From contig NC_091247.1 of the NCBI RefSeq assembly GCF_042477335.2, positions 10,653,501 to 10,717,500 on the forward strand: DNA of 64,000 bases, given 5' to 3'. Origin of the DNA: Ovis canadensis. Taxonomy: Eukaryota > Chordata > Mammalia > Artiodactyla > Bovidae. The notes below the pieces were generated by a model. That model was not told the DNA's origin. It ran no database searches and saw nothing but the letters and a program-made list of their open reading frames with translations. Shown here piece by piece: positions 1-9,690 of the stretch. Within the stretch, counting starts at the first letter, position 1; each line of letters opens with the position of its first letter. A program made the translations under genes and the position numbers.

Positions 1-10
1 CACCTGGTTA

Positions 11-268
11 CTGGAAGGACTGATGCTGAAGCTCCAATACTGTGGCCACCTGATGCAAAGAGCCAACTCATTGGAAAAGACCCTGATACTGGGAAAGATT
101 GAGGGCGGGAGTTAGGGTGGCGACAGAGGATGAGATGGTTTGATGGCATCACCAATTAAATGGACATGAGTTTGGACAAACTCTGGGAGACAGTGAAGGG
201 CGGGGAAGCCTGCTGTGCTGCAGTCCGTGGTCAGAGTCGAACACAACCTTCCAACTATACAACAACAG
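11..268 (+). mobile_element. BovB LINE 3' end (ART2A-like)
   Basis: This is a 5'-truncated piece of the RTE-clade LINE BovB, covering the last coding part and 3' end. It carries the recognisable run from the ctccaatactgtggccac motif through the agattgagggcggga region to an acacaac-rich tail. It contains small indels and is an old, dead copy. Confidence 0.88.
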
Positions 269-1590
269 GTAGCCATGGAGATGGTGCCAAGTCACGTACT
301 GGGAAGAAGGCCTCCCCTGCCAGTAGGCCTCAGGGGCATCTCCAGAACCCAGGGAAGCTCCCTGACCCATCCAGCTGGGGGCCTAGGCCCCCCTCCCAGG
401 TTCCTACCACCAGCCCTCTCCCCTCATCGGCACTGCCTGCCTTGCTGAGTAGCCCCAGGCAGGGTTCTTATCTTCATGCATTAACTCTATGAATACGTAA
501 GAAATACTGTGAGGCTAATTCTTTTTAAAATGATAAAATTTGTCTATATTATAGCATTCCAGCCCCCAGCTTCCTGAAAGCTAAAAATATTTTAATGTCA
601 TATTCCCATGTAAATTTCAGTTTAGAATTTAATACCCTTTTAACATACATTAAATTTTTAGCATTCTTCAAGCCCTTGGTTCTTCTAAGGGCTTAGCTGC
701 TGTGCGTTAGAGGAAAGGGCTAGGGAAGGCTGTAAATTAGGAGAGAAAGTTCTAGAATTAGGTTACCCCCAAACCTCTGTGCCCACCCCCATTGTAGGAG
801 TTATTCCTCTGGGCTGAGAAGTATCTGAGCCAAACCCTGGAGTCCTGGGAAGTGTCAGAAGTCTCGGTTTCCTTGCTGGAGCGGCTGTGATTTTATCAAA
901 TAAACACAGGGGTGGCTTTACGGGAGGACTCCTCACAGCAGCCCAGGTTGGGGCGCCAGATGGCCCGGCGTCGGCCACAGTCAGAAGCCTGAGCGCTGCA
1001 GTCCAGTTGCCCAGCTGAGACCCGACTTCTGCCACTTGCCTGCAGGTGACCTGGACGTGTTCTCTGTGCCTGTTTCCTGGCTCCAAAATGGGGCCATGTC
1101 AGAGTCAGTTCACAGACTATGTTATGCAAGGGGAGATTATCAGCTTTGCAGAGGTGACCGCCAGATGCACTGGCTGGCCTGGCTAAGGGCTCCAGGGTGA
1201 TGACGTATGGGGGCCAGAAGCAGATCATTTTAACTGGTCCATACCCCCACTCCAGCTCCTAGACTAAGACCTCATCCACCAGCCACAGGATGCCCGAGGG
1301 TGTCTCTGCAAAGCCCCGGGATTGGCCCATGGGCTGTAGCTTCCCACTAGTCCCACCAGTTCCCTCTTGGAGCAAAGCCAAGGGCAGCCAGGGGAGGCTC
1401 TGAAAATGATAGGGAGGAGCGCTCATGGCATTCTAGGCGGAAAGCAGGGCGGGGACCTCACGCCTCCCTGGGCTCACAGGCTGAGGGCTGAGGGCTGCCT
1501 GGGGCACCCAGCCCACCAGCCTTGAAGTCTGGAGTCTCGGGCTGCTCTGGCCCGCCCACACCCCCTGCCGTGGGTCACCACGCCAGGCTC
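269..1590. other. No recognisable feature
   Basis: I see no repeat family or gene here. The stretch 500-670 is AT-rich and the rest is of mixed composition. The short open frames on both strands have no recognisable motif. Confidence 0.5.
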
Positions 1591-1599
1591 CTTGAGTGA

Positions 1600-1690
1600 A
1601 CCCCTCCATGTCTCTGAGCACCCATCTGTGAAATGGGGTCAGAAATAACAAAGCCTTCCTGGTGAGAGGACCCAGCACGGTAGGAGTCAT
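1600..1690 (+). repeat. MIR fragment, weak
   Basis: The stretch catctgtgaaatggggtcag with the preceding tctctgagc resembles the core and 3' half of the MIR SINE in forward orientation. It is strongly diverged. Confidence 0.5.
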
Positions 1691-3190
1691 CACTCACAAC
1701 TCGATGTGTGGTGAGAGGCTCGCCTGGCCATCCGTCCAAGCGATCATTAACCAGAATGAGAAACTTACAGTATGGAGACCTGAAATCCAGTGAGATGATG
1801 TCTCTGCTTTCTAATCACTTTCAGGGGATGATATAATGCATTGATCGAAGGAGACGAACCCCACTTTGGGCTCCAACCAGTGTCTGCAACAAAAGCAGCG
1901 GGCTTGTTAACCTAGATTTACAAAATCTCCAACCTGGTGAGAAGGAAGGCCTGGTGGGAGGAAGATGCTGCCGGTGTGTAACACTGGGAGGACCCGGGGA
2001 CCCTGTAGGGATCCCCCTTGAGCATGCCCCAGAGGAGGCCCAAGGGATCCCTCTCCAAGCAGCCACCAATGAGTTAGCTTCCCAGTGTGGAGTGAGTTCC
2101 CCGACTCTGGAGGAATGTAAGTGCTCAACCTTCAGTCAAGAAGTGTCCACTAGCGCCTACCTTGTGCCAAGCCCAGCTCGGGCCCAGAAGGTGCAGAAAT
2201 GACCTGACCCAGAGCCTCTCTTTGGGAACTCATGGACGACAGGGCCAAGAGAGTCTCTAGAGCTTGGGTGACCGGAGGTGGAGCAAGAGTGGAGGCAGAC
2301 ACGTCCTTTCCCTCATAGCCCTTTGCAGCTGGGGGCTGGGAACACTCCTGGATCCGGTGGGTCCAACTGGAAGCTAGCAAGCTGGTGGACGCCGGGGGAG
2401 GCCAGATTCTGAGGCAAGAAACCCCAAGAGGAAGAAACCAAGCAAGTGGAAGGAGAGCGGCCAGAGAGTCCAACCCCATCTGCGTGGATCAGTGTGAGTG
2501 AGAAATGGCTCCTTGGCTCCCTGTGGGCTTAGGAATCCTCGCTGCTGGGGCACCTTGAGGCGCGGGAGCTCAGTGTGCACAAAGACCTCTTCCAAATGGT
2601 CATGTTGATCATTACCCAATAAATCCTCCCTGTACTGTGGAAGGTAGGGCTCCTGAGGCCTTCTGCCCCAATCACTGTTCTCTCCCATCCGTGTTAGGAA
2701 AGGAAGCCTTCGGCTTTGCAGAGGGTCTAATCTGTGTCCCCCTCTAGGATGCTGTGAGGGGCTCTTGGGAACAGGACCGATGTCCTAGGCTCTCACAGAG
2801 CAGTGCTCAGCTGACACTCGCCTCCCATGAGACCAGCCTTTCATCAATGTGTGTGTCAGCAGAAGACAGACCCTCAGCCGACGCCTTGATCACCTGCAAC
2901 TCTGACGTCCCATTTCTGGACCTCACTCGCTGCCCCTGAGAAGGGCATCCTCCAGGTCAGCTCCAACCTGTTCCAGGCTTTGGAACCTCAGAAGGAGGGA
3001 CTTCTTATCCCCATGCCATATACACGTGACAGGACAGGGGTCTGGTTGGCCTGACGGCAGCCACATGTTTATCCTCAGGCCAGTCCCCGTGGCCGGGGGC
3101 TGGCTGCCGTGTATGGCAGCGCTCCCAGGACACAGCTCAGGGGGTGGACCCCAGTCGCCAGAGCAGAGGAATCGGGGCAGGTAGAGTCCA
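1691..3190. other. No recognisable feature
   Basis: This is unrecognised sequence of mixed composition without a clear repeat, RNA gene or convincing exon on either strand. Confidence 0.5.
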
Positions 3191-3265
3191 TTGATCTCTT
3201 CAGCAGTTGCCGTGTGCCAACCACTGTGCCAAACCCCATTCAAATAATATTCTCCAAATTCCCCT
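3190..3265 (-). repeat. MIR fragment, weak
   Basis: The stretch cagttgccgtgtgccaacca followed by ctgtgccaaa matches the start of a reverse-oriented MIR (cagttactgtgtgccaggcac type). Confidence 0.4.
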
Positions 3266-3447
3266 AAAGCAGAAGCTCGTGGCCTCCTTCCACAGTAACA
3301 AGACCTAAAGGCTGAAGAGGCTTTGCCCTGTGAGGAGGACCCGCTTCTGACTCCAACCCCAGTGCTCCCCCTCATGGACCACCTCCTCCACGTGGGCACA
3401 AGGGAGGTGAGGCTTCCCACCAACCACAGCATCTCTGGGGAATGGTG

Positions 3448-3775
3448 CGCTGTGTGAGGGTGTGTGTGTGTGGTGTGAGTGTGTGTGCAGTGCACGTGGT
3501 GTGCAAGGCATGTGTGTGTGGTGGGAGTGAGTGTGGTGTGTGTAACATATGGTGTATGGTGTGTGGGGGGTGAGTGTGGGGGGAGTGCGTGTGGTGTGTA
3601 TAATGGGCAGTGTATCATGTGAGTGTGTCTGTGGTGTGGTATGACTGTGTAGTGTGTGTGATGCTTGCGTATGGCGTGTGTGGCATGAGTCTCTGGTATG
3701 TGTGTGTGATACGAGTGTGTGCGGTGTACACGGTGTGTGTGGTATGTGTGGTGTGCATGTGTGTGTGAGGGAGCA
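3448..3775. repeat. Degenerate TG-rich minisatellite
   Basis: About 330 bp of interrupted tgtg and ggtgtg units with scattered a and c. On the minus strand it reads as a long His/Thr-rich frame (2923-3987), which is only a translation of the repeat. It is not a clean microsatellite: unit length varies and gtgtggtgtg-type higher-order units recur. Confidence 0.9.
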
Positions 3776-4180
3776 TTTACTCCATGAGCCGCCTGCCCCT
3801 GCCCATCCTCACTCCCCCCGGGCAGGGCACGCGTCCTCACACACCTGTGCTCGGGGCACAGCGAGCCTGGCGGCGTCTGCTCTCGAAGGAGGCCATGAGG
3901 GTCTCTAAGCAGCCCCTTCCCTACCGCCGAACAGCTGGCCACCATCTTGGCACACATTTGCCTGTCACATCTGATTTGCAAAGTCATGTCTGTAACAGAC
4001 CCACAGGAGCGTCCAGTTGGGGCTTTTTCAGGTCAAGGAGTATTTTACAGAGTCTCTAGTTCTTCAGAGGGAAAAAAAAAAAAAGTGTGAACAGCCCTCC
4101 TTCTCCATTGCCAGACTGACACTCTCAGCGGTGGATGGTCCTCCCAGCCACCCTGGGCTAAAGCCTTGAGAATCATCTGA
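3776..4180. other. No recognisable feature; A-run
   Basis: Unrecognised sequence. An A-run of about 15 bases lies near 4070-4084. Confidence 0.5.
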
Positions 4181-4184
4181 GGGT

Positions 4185-4330
4185 CTGGCATGATCCCATT
4201 TTACAGATGAGGAAATCGAGGCTCAGAGGAGTCCTGTCACTTCCCCAAGGTCACATAGTGACTAAGAGCAGAGCCAGGATTTGAACATGGCCCCTCTGGC
4301 CCCTCAAGCCATAGCTCATCATCCTCATGT
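4185..4330 (-). repeat. MIR SINE
   Basis: Reverse-oriented MIR: attttacagatgaggaaatc, then ccaaggtcacatagtgacta and a gccaggatttgaac block in the canonical order. Confidence 0.85.
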
Positions 4331-4765
4331 CCACAGCCTCCCTGCAGATTCCTGAGCTGAGCTGTCCTTGCTGGTGTGACTCCAGGACCTCCTCCTCCAG
4401 GAAGCCTGCCTGAGCTGTCATGGTCCTCCTTGGCCCTTCGAGCTCTTACCACTGACCACTGACTAGAGTCTCTGGTTTCCAGAACATTCTAGGAGGGGCC
4501 CACCAGAGCTGAGCACTTTGATCCCCTGAAGGCATCAACTTGGCCAAGGTGCTTCCACTGCCTGGAGCAAAAGCCCAGGAGGAGGCAGGCCAAGCAGGTT
4601 CTTCTCCTGCAGGAACCCCCAGAGCCCTTAACGGGCACCAAGTGCCAGGCGCCAGGAAGGAGTGACGTACGCAGTGTTTCCCAAAAACCTTTTTTTTTTT
4701 TTGGCCAGAGCCACATATGGGTCGCTCAGAACTTAGAGTGACAATGCTGTTTCAGGCAGCTCAAG
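4331..4765. other. No recognisable feature; T-run
   Basis: Unrecognised sequence with a T-run near 4690-4702. Confidence 0.45.
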
Positions 4766-4769
4766 CTAA

Positions 4770-5095
4770 GCAGGGTCAGGTGCAGACTGAGAGCAAATCA
4801 ACTCTGCCACCTATTAGCTGCGTGACCTTAGGCAAGCTGCTTTACCTCTCTGAGCCTGTTACCCTGTACACTTCCACGTGGCTCATCAGGGCCACTCCAT
4901 CTTCATCCCGGCAGCCATGATCACCCTCCATCCAGCAAAAGCCTCTTCCCAGGCCTCTGGCTCCTGTCTGTCTCTCATTCCCAGGTGTGCTCTCTGGGCC
5001 TGGGGGACTGAGTTTGCCTTGCTCTGCACTCACAGTAACTCCAGCACCAGAGCAAGCCTGGCACAAAATAATGTTTGTTTAATGAGTGAATGGAT
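4770..5095 (+). repeat. MIR SINE with separated tail
   Basis: The body runs 4790-4880 (ctattagctgcgtgacctta, then ctctctgagcctg). A MIR-like tail lies at 5045-5095 (gcctggcacaaaataatgtt). The 150 bp between is expanded or rearranged, so these may be two copies. Confidence 0.7.
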
Positions 5096-5450
5096 GGAAG
5101 AATGAGTATTCCTATGTGAACGCTCTGAATTTAATACGGGGCAGGCATGGCCCGGCACAGCAGCCCATAGCCACTCCCTCTCTGACCCCCATCCCTACCC
5201 TTCTACATTTCAGTCTGCTTTGAACCTTAAAGGAAGTCCAAGTCTCATTCAGCAAACATTTATTCAATTTGAGTAATTATGTCCTGTTGGGAGTTGGCAG
5301 ATGGCAAAAGATGACTGGGAGAAACTCTTTGTCTTCTCGTATAAAAAACAGCCTCTCTCCTCTAGAGGAGCCTAGAGGCTCCCAGCCTGGGCTCTGCCCC
5401 CCTAGGCTTCATGGGCTCCTTGCCTCTACACTACGCCACCATGGCAGGAC
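5096..5450. other. Mostly unrecognised; possible L2 scrap
   Basis: The block attcagcaaacatttattca at about 5249 resembles the 3' end of LINE2. The rest is unrecognised. Confidence 0.35.
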
Positions 5451-5454
5451 CATA

Positions 5455-5575
5455 GCACCTGTGCCCATTGCACAGATGAGGAGAGTGAGGCTTAGAGTTC
5501 TCAGTAACTCACCAAGGTCATACAGCTAGGGGGAAGTGGGGCAAAAAATTTGACCAGGTTTCATCTGATCCCAGA
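5455..5575 (-). repeat. MIR SINE
   Basis: Reverse-oriented MIR core: cacagatgaggagagtgagg, then ccaaggtcatacagctag. Confidence 0.8.
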
Positions 5576-5639
5576 CCCTGCAATCTCAACCCTTCATAGT
5601 TCTTGACTGAGAGGCATGTGACATTGTAAATAATGCCAT

Positions 5640-5799
5640 TCTGTCCTGGGTTGCCTAGCTCTGCCTCACTCCCTATTTTTGTGTGACACTAAGCCAGTCA
5701 TTTCTCCTTGATGAGCCTCAGTTTCCTCATCTGTAAAATGGGGCTAATAATCCCTCCTCTACAGACTCATGACAATTACATGAGCTAGTATATGGGAGC
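5640..5799 (+). repeat. MIR SINE, interrupted
   Basis: Forward MIR: gcctcagtttcctcatctgt followed by aaaatggggctaataat and atgagctagtatatg. It is cut by the Bov-A2 insertion that follows immediately. Confidence 0.88.
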
Positions 5800-5977
5800 T
5801 CAGAACTGAGTAACTTCACTTTCACTTTTCACTTTCATGCATTGGAGAAGGAAGTGGCGACCCACTCCAGTATTCTTGTCTGGAGAATCCCAGGGATGGG
5901 GGAGCCTAGTGGGCTGCTGTCTATGGGGTCGAACAGAGTCAGACACAACTGAAGCAACTTAGCAGCAGCAGCAGCAG
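5800..5977 (-). mobile_element. Bov-A2 SINE inserted in a MIR
   Basis: Reverse-oriented Bov-A2 containing one full monomer and the edge of the second, ending in agcagcagcag. An 8-bp direct repeat, atgggagc, flanks it at 5792-5799 and 5978-5985, marking target-primed insertion into the older MIR. Confidence 0.9.
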
Positions 5978-6087
5978 ATGGGAGCAAGATGTCAGAGGCA
6001 GAACCAGTTTTGTGACTGTGGTCAGAGGGGCAGAAACAGCTGGGAAGTGGTTGCCTCAAAGATGAAGCTCTTGGCTGAGCCTGAGGA

Positions 6088-6150
6088 ATCAGCGCCCAGT
6101 GCAGTGGCCAGCATATAACAGGTGATCAATAAACTCTGATGGAATGAATG
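6088..6150 (+). repeat. MIR 3' tail
   Basis: gtgatcaataaactctgatg resembles the MIR 3' end (agtgctcaataaatg type). It may belong to the copy at 5640 or to a second one. Confidence 0.55.
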
Positions 6151-6379
6151 ACTGCCTTCTGCTGGTGCTGCCGATTGTTCTGGAATGGACAGAGGCACAG
6201 AGCTTGAACCAGGGTTCCCTTGGATAGACACTGAGAATACAGGGGATGCAATGGAGCAGGACAGCCAAGATCCATTCTCCAGCCTAGGCCAGGACAGCCT
6301 AGACCCATCCTCCAGCTTCATGGGCTCTGCGTGGGCACATGAGCCTCGGTACACATGCCCAAGACAAGTGCCACACAAT

Positions 6380-6442
6380 CAAGATGGCTGCCTCAACACT
6401 CAAGATGGCCACCACACTTGACAAGATGGCTGCCACACAGCA
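6380..6442 (+). repeat. Three 21-bp tandem units with caagatggc
   Basis: Three adjacent units of exactly 21 bp start at 6380, 6401 and 6422, each beginning caagatggc. The units differ after the shared core. AAGATGGC resembles the binding core of the zinc-finger factor YY1; that link is inference. Confidence 0.7.
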
Positions 6443-7273
6443 GCCACAGCTGCCCCCAAAACCAGTGTCCACGGGGTACCAAGAGCCCCACTGTGACTGG
6501 ATTCAAAACAAAAAAAGCATTAATTGTTAAAGTGTGACCAGATTCCAAATAGAGTGAGTCAAAACTCAGGCAGGGCAGCCTAAACTCTCTCAGGAATAAG
6601 AATCCAGTCAGCCCATCCCTGTGCCCCTGAGAATGCTGGGTAATTGCTTTTTCCCTTTTGTCTGTTTTCTTTTCGCAGAACCACCAAGAAGCGGCCTCAA
6701 AAATCAGTTAAAGCTTCCAAAGTGCTCCTTTCCCCAGAAATCTTTTATAAAAGGTGAAAGATTTACAAGACCTGAAGAGCAAACCAAGCAGGATAATTGT
6801 TTTTGGAATGACCCCAATATTTTCACCCTGGCGACCCCAGCTGGGCATCTTGCCCCATATTTATGATTCCTGGTCCTCTGCGCACCACCAAGTGACCTTT
6901 CTGAGCCCCCTCTGTGAGCCCCCAGTCCCTTATCGGGCCTGTAACTCACCCTGACGCTATCTCTCGGGAGGGTCTTCTGCACTTTAATTTAACTCCCCTC
7001 ATCGTTATTTCCCGGACTTCAAGGTTTTCTCTTTCGAATTGCCCTTCCCGGGACAAGCATAATCTGTTTGCCATCAAGCCCAATAAATATGTTTGTGCAG
7101 GAGATGGAACTGTTTGGGGAGAGCGGCTCGGGCCCGGGAAGCCGCCTCCGGCTCTCAGCCCCTTCTGAGCAGCGATGGCTGGTCTGCGAGTCCTTGAGCC
7201 TTGGTCCTGGTGGGAGCCACTGCCTCAGTTCTGAGGCCGAGTGGCTGGTTGTAACAAATAAGGATACAAGACA
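6443..7273. other. Unrecognised, non-repetitive
   Basis: No repeat family is recognised. The part 6600-7120 is AT-balanced and free of repeats and could be a conserved non-coding element, but this cannot be judged without alignment. A gccgc-rich patch lies at 7118-7150. Confidence 0.4.
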
Positions 7274-7390
7274 CCTGGTTAAATTGGAATTTCAGATAAA
7301 CAATGAATTTTTTTAGCATAAGTATGCCCTGTTCAATATATGTTTTAAAAAAATTCTTCACTGTTTATCTGAAATTCCAATTTAACTGGG
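7274..7390. mobile_element. Palindromic MITE-like DNA transposon remnant
   Basis: The left arm (7274-7317) and right arm (7345-7390) are reverse complements over about 40 bp with a few mismatches and a small indel, around a loop of under 30 bp. Shared arm cores include aaattggaatttcagataaa and its complement. The layout fits an ancient non-autonomous DNA transposon; I do not assign a family name. Confidence 0.75.
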
Positions 7391-7466
7391 CATCTTGGGT
7401 TCTATCTGGTATCAGCTTCTGGGGGCCATCCCACTCACTTCCCTGAATTAATACACTGGAGAGTGT

Positions 7467-7845
7467 TTACTTACCAGTGTTGCCAAAACAAAGTACCAGA
7501 GACTGGGTGGCTTAAACCAAAAAAAAAAAAAAATTTTCTCTTACTTCTGGGGGCTGGAAGTGCAAGGTCCAGGTAACCAAGCAGGGCTGGTTTCTTACAG
7601 AGTCTCTCCTTGGCTTGCAGAAGGCCCCCTCCTCCCTGTACATGTTCATACATGGTCATCCCTCTGTGTGTGTCCTAATCTCCTCTGCTGAAACTGTCCT
7701 GTTGGATCAGGGCCCACCCTAGTGACCTCACTGTAACTTAATTACCTCTTTGAAGACCCTGCCTCCAAATACAGTCACATTCTAAGGTACGAGGGTTGGG
7801 CCTTCAACACATGAATTTTGTGGGGGCACATTTCAGTCCACCACG
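7467..7845 (-). mobile_element. MaLR-type solo LTR (MLT1/MST-like)
   Basis: Reverse-oriented LTR of the non-autonomous MaLR (ERVL-related) group. Landmarks read on the plus strand are aaagtaccagagactgggtg, gcagggctggtttc, gatcagggcccaccctagtg and catgaattttgtggggg. An A-run (about 15) interrupts the 5' part as seen on the plus strand. No internal retroviral sequence accompanies it. Confidence 0.8.
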
Positions 7846-8279
7846 AAGGGCGTTTAACTCCCTCCCACCAGAAAGCTCCAGAGTCTGGGCTTACTTCAGG
7901 GCAGCCCTGGAAGACAAGAACCTTGCCTGTCCATCCACCGTAGGTTCCGCAGGGCCCTGGCTCAGAGCAGGCCCAGCACGAAATCTGTCAGGGTCCTTGC
8001 CAGATTCACCTCACTCTCTCCCAACCTCACCATCCTGGCAATACTGAGGGGTGCCCCCACGACCCTGCAAGCAGGTACCATCAGTCACGGAGTGCAGAGC
8101 AGGAATGAGGCACAGGAGCACAAAGGCAACTTGAAATTATTGAAATTATCCAACCCTAAAGTTGTTCAAACCTGCCTACCCTGGTGTTTTGATACTGTAT
8201 CACAGCCATGAAAGATATTACCTTTGGGGATAGCTTTGGGGGAACGGTATCCCAAACTCTTCATACTATTTCCCAATTT
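7846..8279. other. No recognisable feature
   Basis: Unrecognised sequence without clear repeats. Confidence 0.45.
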
Positions 8280-8292
8280 CCTGTAAGTCTAT

Positions 8293-8672
8293 GAACAGTG
8301 AATAGTGCTACCCCATAGCCCAAGAATCGAACCAGGATCTCCTGCATTGCAGGCAGATTCTTTAGCAACTGAGCTATCAGGGAAGCCCATGCTGCTGCTG
8401 CTAAGTCACTTCAGTCGTGTCCGACTCTGTGCGACCCCATAGACGGCAGCCCACCAGGCTCCCCCATCCCTGGGATTCTCCAGGCAAGAACACTGGAGTG
8501 GGTTTCCATTTCCTTCTCCAATGCATGAAAGAGAAAAGTGAAAGTGAAGTCGCTCAGTTGTGTCCGACTCTGTGCGACCCCATGGACTGCAGCCCACCAG
8601 GCTCCTCCGTCCATGGGATTTTCCAGGCAAGAGTACTGGAGTAGGGTGCCATTGCCTTCTCTGAGGGAAGCC
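8293..8672 (-). mobile_element. Bov-tA tRNA-like head, host of a nested SINE
   Basis: A minus-strand tRNA-Glu-like SINE head (gaatcgaacc, ctcctgcattgcaggcagat, gagctatcagggaagccc) is split by the Bov-A2 at 8389-8663. Near-identical flanks cctgtaagtctat (8280-8292) and cctgtaagtccat (8673-8685) are its own target-site duplication. Confidence 0.8.
8389..8663 (+). mobile_element. Bov-A2 dimeric SINE, full length
   Basis: It starts with the gctgctgctgcta motif, then two Bov-A monomers, each with tgtccgactctgtgcgacc and caggcaagaacactggag-type blocks. A 10-bp duplication, agggaagccc, flanks it at 8379-8388 and 8664-8673, proving insertion into the tRNA-headed SINE. Divergence is low, so it is the younger element. 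Confidence 0.93.
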
Positions 8673-8771
8673 CCTGTAAGTCCATAATTAACATTAAAAA
8701 AAAATTTTTTTTAATTTAGAAAATTTTTAAATGAGAAATGTGCTGAAGAAATCAGAGCCAAATCTATGTTT

Positions 8772-8994
8772 GCCTGCGTGCGAGCCAAGTCGCTTCGGTC
8801 GTGTCTGATTCTTTGTGACCCTTTGGATGATAACCCTCCAGGCTCCTCTGTCCTTAGGATTCTTCAGGCAAGAATACTGGAGTGGGTTGCCATGTCTTCC
8901 TCCAGGGGATCTTCCCAACCCAGGGATCGAACCCGCTTCTCCTATGTCTGCTGCACTGGTAGGCAGGTTCTTTACCACTAGCATCACCTGCAAA
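8772..8994 (-). mobile_element. Bov-tA SINE
   Basis: Full reverse-oriented Bov-tA: Bov-A unit, then the tRNA-Glu-like head (gggatcgaacccgc, aggcaggttctttaccacta). Flanking 15-bp repeats gccaaatctatgttt (8757-8771) and gccaaatctgtgttt (8995-9009) differ at one base. Confidence 0.93.
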
Positions 8995-9009
8995 GCCAAA
9001 TCTGTGTTT

Positions 9010-9565
9010 ACATGAAGTTCATTAAACCCCAGTGAGAATACAAAATACTCTAATGATCCAGATTGAACTATGAAAGATACAATAGATGCAATTTATAAAC
9101 TCAAAGAACTTGAGTGGGAAAGTTAATACATAAGTTTAACTGATACTACTGTAAAAGAGGCAACATTGAAACAAAATAGGAAAAATACATAAATGTTGGA
9201 TAATTAATGGATACATAATAAAAAACAGTTCAGTAAATAAGAAATAGATAATTGGAGAAAATAATCACCTCGTATCTTAATGCTGGCTGATTTTCTCTCC
9301 TGACCCCAAGACTGACAGATTTTCATTGCCTTTATCCAGTCTTGTCTCTCTTTGATGTGAAGGTTTATTTTTACTTATTTTTAGACTAGCCCACTAGCTT
9401 CTAATATTTCTAAATATTATTAAATTAATGTCGGCTTCTCTACTAGATAATCCACATGAAATAAAAAAAAAAACAAGTGGAAAAAAGAATGGAACTACGC
9501 CTTCGAGAAAATGGTACAAGCGCAGGAAAAGTTGAATCAGGCAACGTGATGAGACAAAGGCTTAC
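9010..9565. other. AT-rich, nothing recognised
   Basis: AT-rich sequence with an A-run near 9462-9473. It may contain diverged LINE material but nothing is diagnosable. Confidence 0.4.
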
Positions 9566-9569
9566 CCCA

Positions 9570-9690
9570 GGAGGAGCGGCCACCACACAGGAGGCCTGTC
9601 TGTGTGTCTGTCTCCTCACCCTCTTATTCTCAGAGCCTGGCACAGAGAAGGCACGCAATAAATATTTGTGGACTGACTGACTGAGTGATG
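9570..9690 (+). repeat. MIR 3' end
   Basis: agagcctggcacagagaagg followed by cacgcaataaatatttgtgg is the forward MIR tail. Confidence 0.75.

Noticed and set aside
2923-3987. 354-codon minus frame rich in His and Thr
   Set aside because: It is the translation of the TG-rich minisatellite plus chance flanks; no domain, no conserved start.
8300-8390. A tRNA gene on the minus strand
   Set aside because: The tRNA-like sequence is the head of a Bov-tA SINE; no closed acceptor stem or terminator. The same holds for the other SINE heads.
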